The position numbers were made by a program, and so were the translations under genes. A DNA stretch of 64,000 nt from Pyxidicoccus xibeiensis. GTDB taxonomy: Bacteria > Myxococcota > Myxococcia > Myxococcales > Myxococcaceae. The stretch lies in the NCBI RefSeq assembly GCF_024198175.1, contig NZ_JAJVKV010000004.1:620001-684000 (forward strand), in the 5' to 3' direction. The notes beneath the pieces were generated by a model. That model worked only from the letters and a program-made list of their open reading frames with translations. It did not search any database and was not told where the DNA came from. Below, one piece after another: positions 63,840-64,000 of the stretch (positions within the stretch are counted from its first letter, which is position 1; the number at the start of each line of letters is the position of its first letter).

Positions 63840-64000
63840 GCCCGCGCGATAGAGCAACCGGCGTGCCCGGCCCGCCCGGCCGCTCGGACGTCCACTCACG
63901 GACATCCCCCAGGGCAGCGCGGCGACCCGCTGTGTGGAATCGGTTTCCCATCCGGGACGCAGGGGCGGCCACGAACGGAATCCTCCGGCTCACCCGAGGG

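Overview
The window is high-GC, gene-dense chromosomal DNA of a myxobacterium, most likely Myxococcaceae (Myxococcus, Corallococcus or Pyxidicoccus type). The evidence is the gene content: a DUSAM-domain protein, a SitA/SitI-type lipoprotein toxin and double-CXXCG immunity pair, lipoproteins with NGLS pentapeptide repeats, many secreted lipoproteins, a hybrid kinase and an NtrC-type two-component system. No tRNA, rRNA, CRISPR array or transposase was recognised. No database search was run, so family names rest on motifs and remembered family sequences.

Layout. 1-7 kb: the 3' end of a large unknown gene, an ankyrin protein with a beta-helix-like tail, then a two-gene cassette (Cys-rich lipoprotein + DUSAM protein). 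The cassette lies between two 105-bp direct repeats that correspond to the 3' end of the neighbouring ChrR-like anti-sigma gene; dapD follows. 7-14 kb: a secreted cytochrome/DUF1592-type lipoprotein with a DUF1501 partner, an unannotated SelW/Rdx-type selenoprotein read through an in-frame TGA, a small Cys-rich membrane-anchored protein and a PLP decarboxylase. 14-19 kb: an NGLST-repeat lipoprotein and a minus-strand operon of condensation-type acyltransferase, AfsA-like hotdog enzyme and HAD phosphatase (a possible small-molecule pathway), plus a serine beta-lactamase-like lipoprotein. 19-26 kb: a DUF697-type GTPase, a PhyH dioxygenase, a B12/radical SAM enzyme, a TetR regulator with two palindromic operators facing a VOC protein, an ADP-ribosylglycohydrolase and a PhnB-like protein.

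26-37 kb: a double-kinase hybrid sensor with an ethylene-receptor-like membrane domain, a GT2 glycosyltransferase, a CPA2 antiporter, an integral membrane protein, mreB, secreted proteins, a GST and a second NGLS-repeat lipoprotein. 37-47 kb: a metzincin lipoprotein, a histidine kinase/NtrC-type regulator pair, a prolyl oligopeptidase, a 2OG-Fe dioxygenase and an acyltransferase. 47-52 kb: a four-gene MacB/LolCDE-like ABC exporter operon. 52-53 kb: a SitA/SitI toxin-immunity pair of the kind delivered by outer-membrane exchange. 53-57 kb: an operon of diheme peroxidase, Tat-exported phosphoesterase and monoheme cytochrome. 57-64 kb: a DUF2156 protein, two envelope proteins, a secreted archaemetzincin, an APC permease, MtgA and an NlpC/P60-like hydrolase.

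The strongest items for follow-up are the selenoprotein at 11.5-11.7 kb, the repeat-flanked DUSAM cassette at 3.7-5.3 kb, the SitA/SitI pair at 51.7-53.2 kb, the AfsA-like operon at 15-17.9 kb and the ethylene-receptor-like kinase at 26-28.7 kb.
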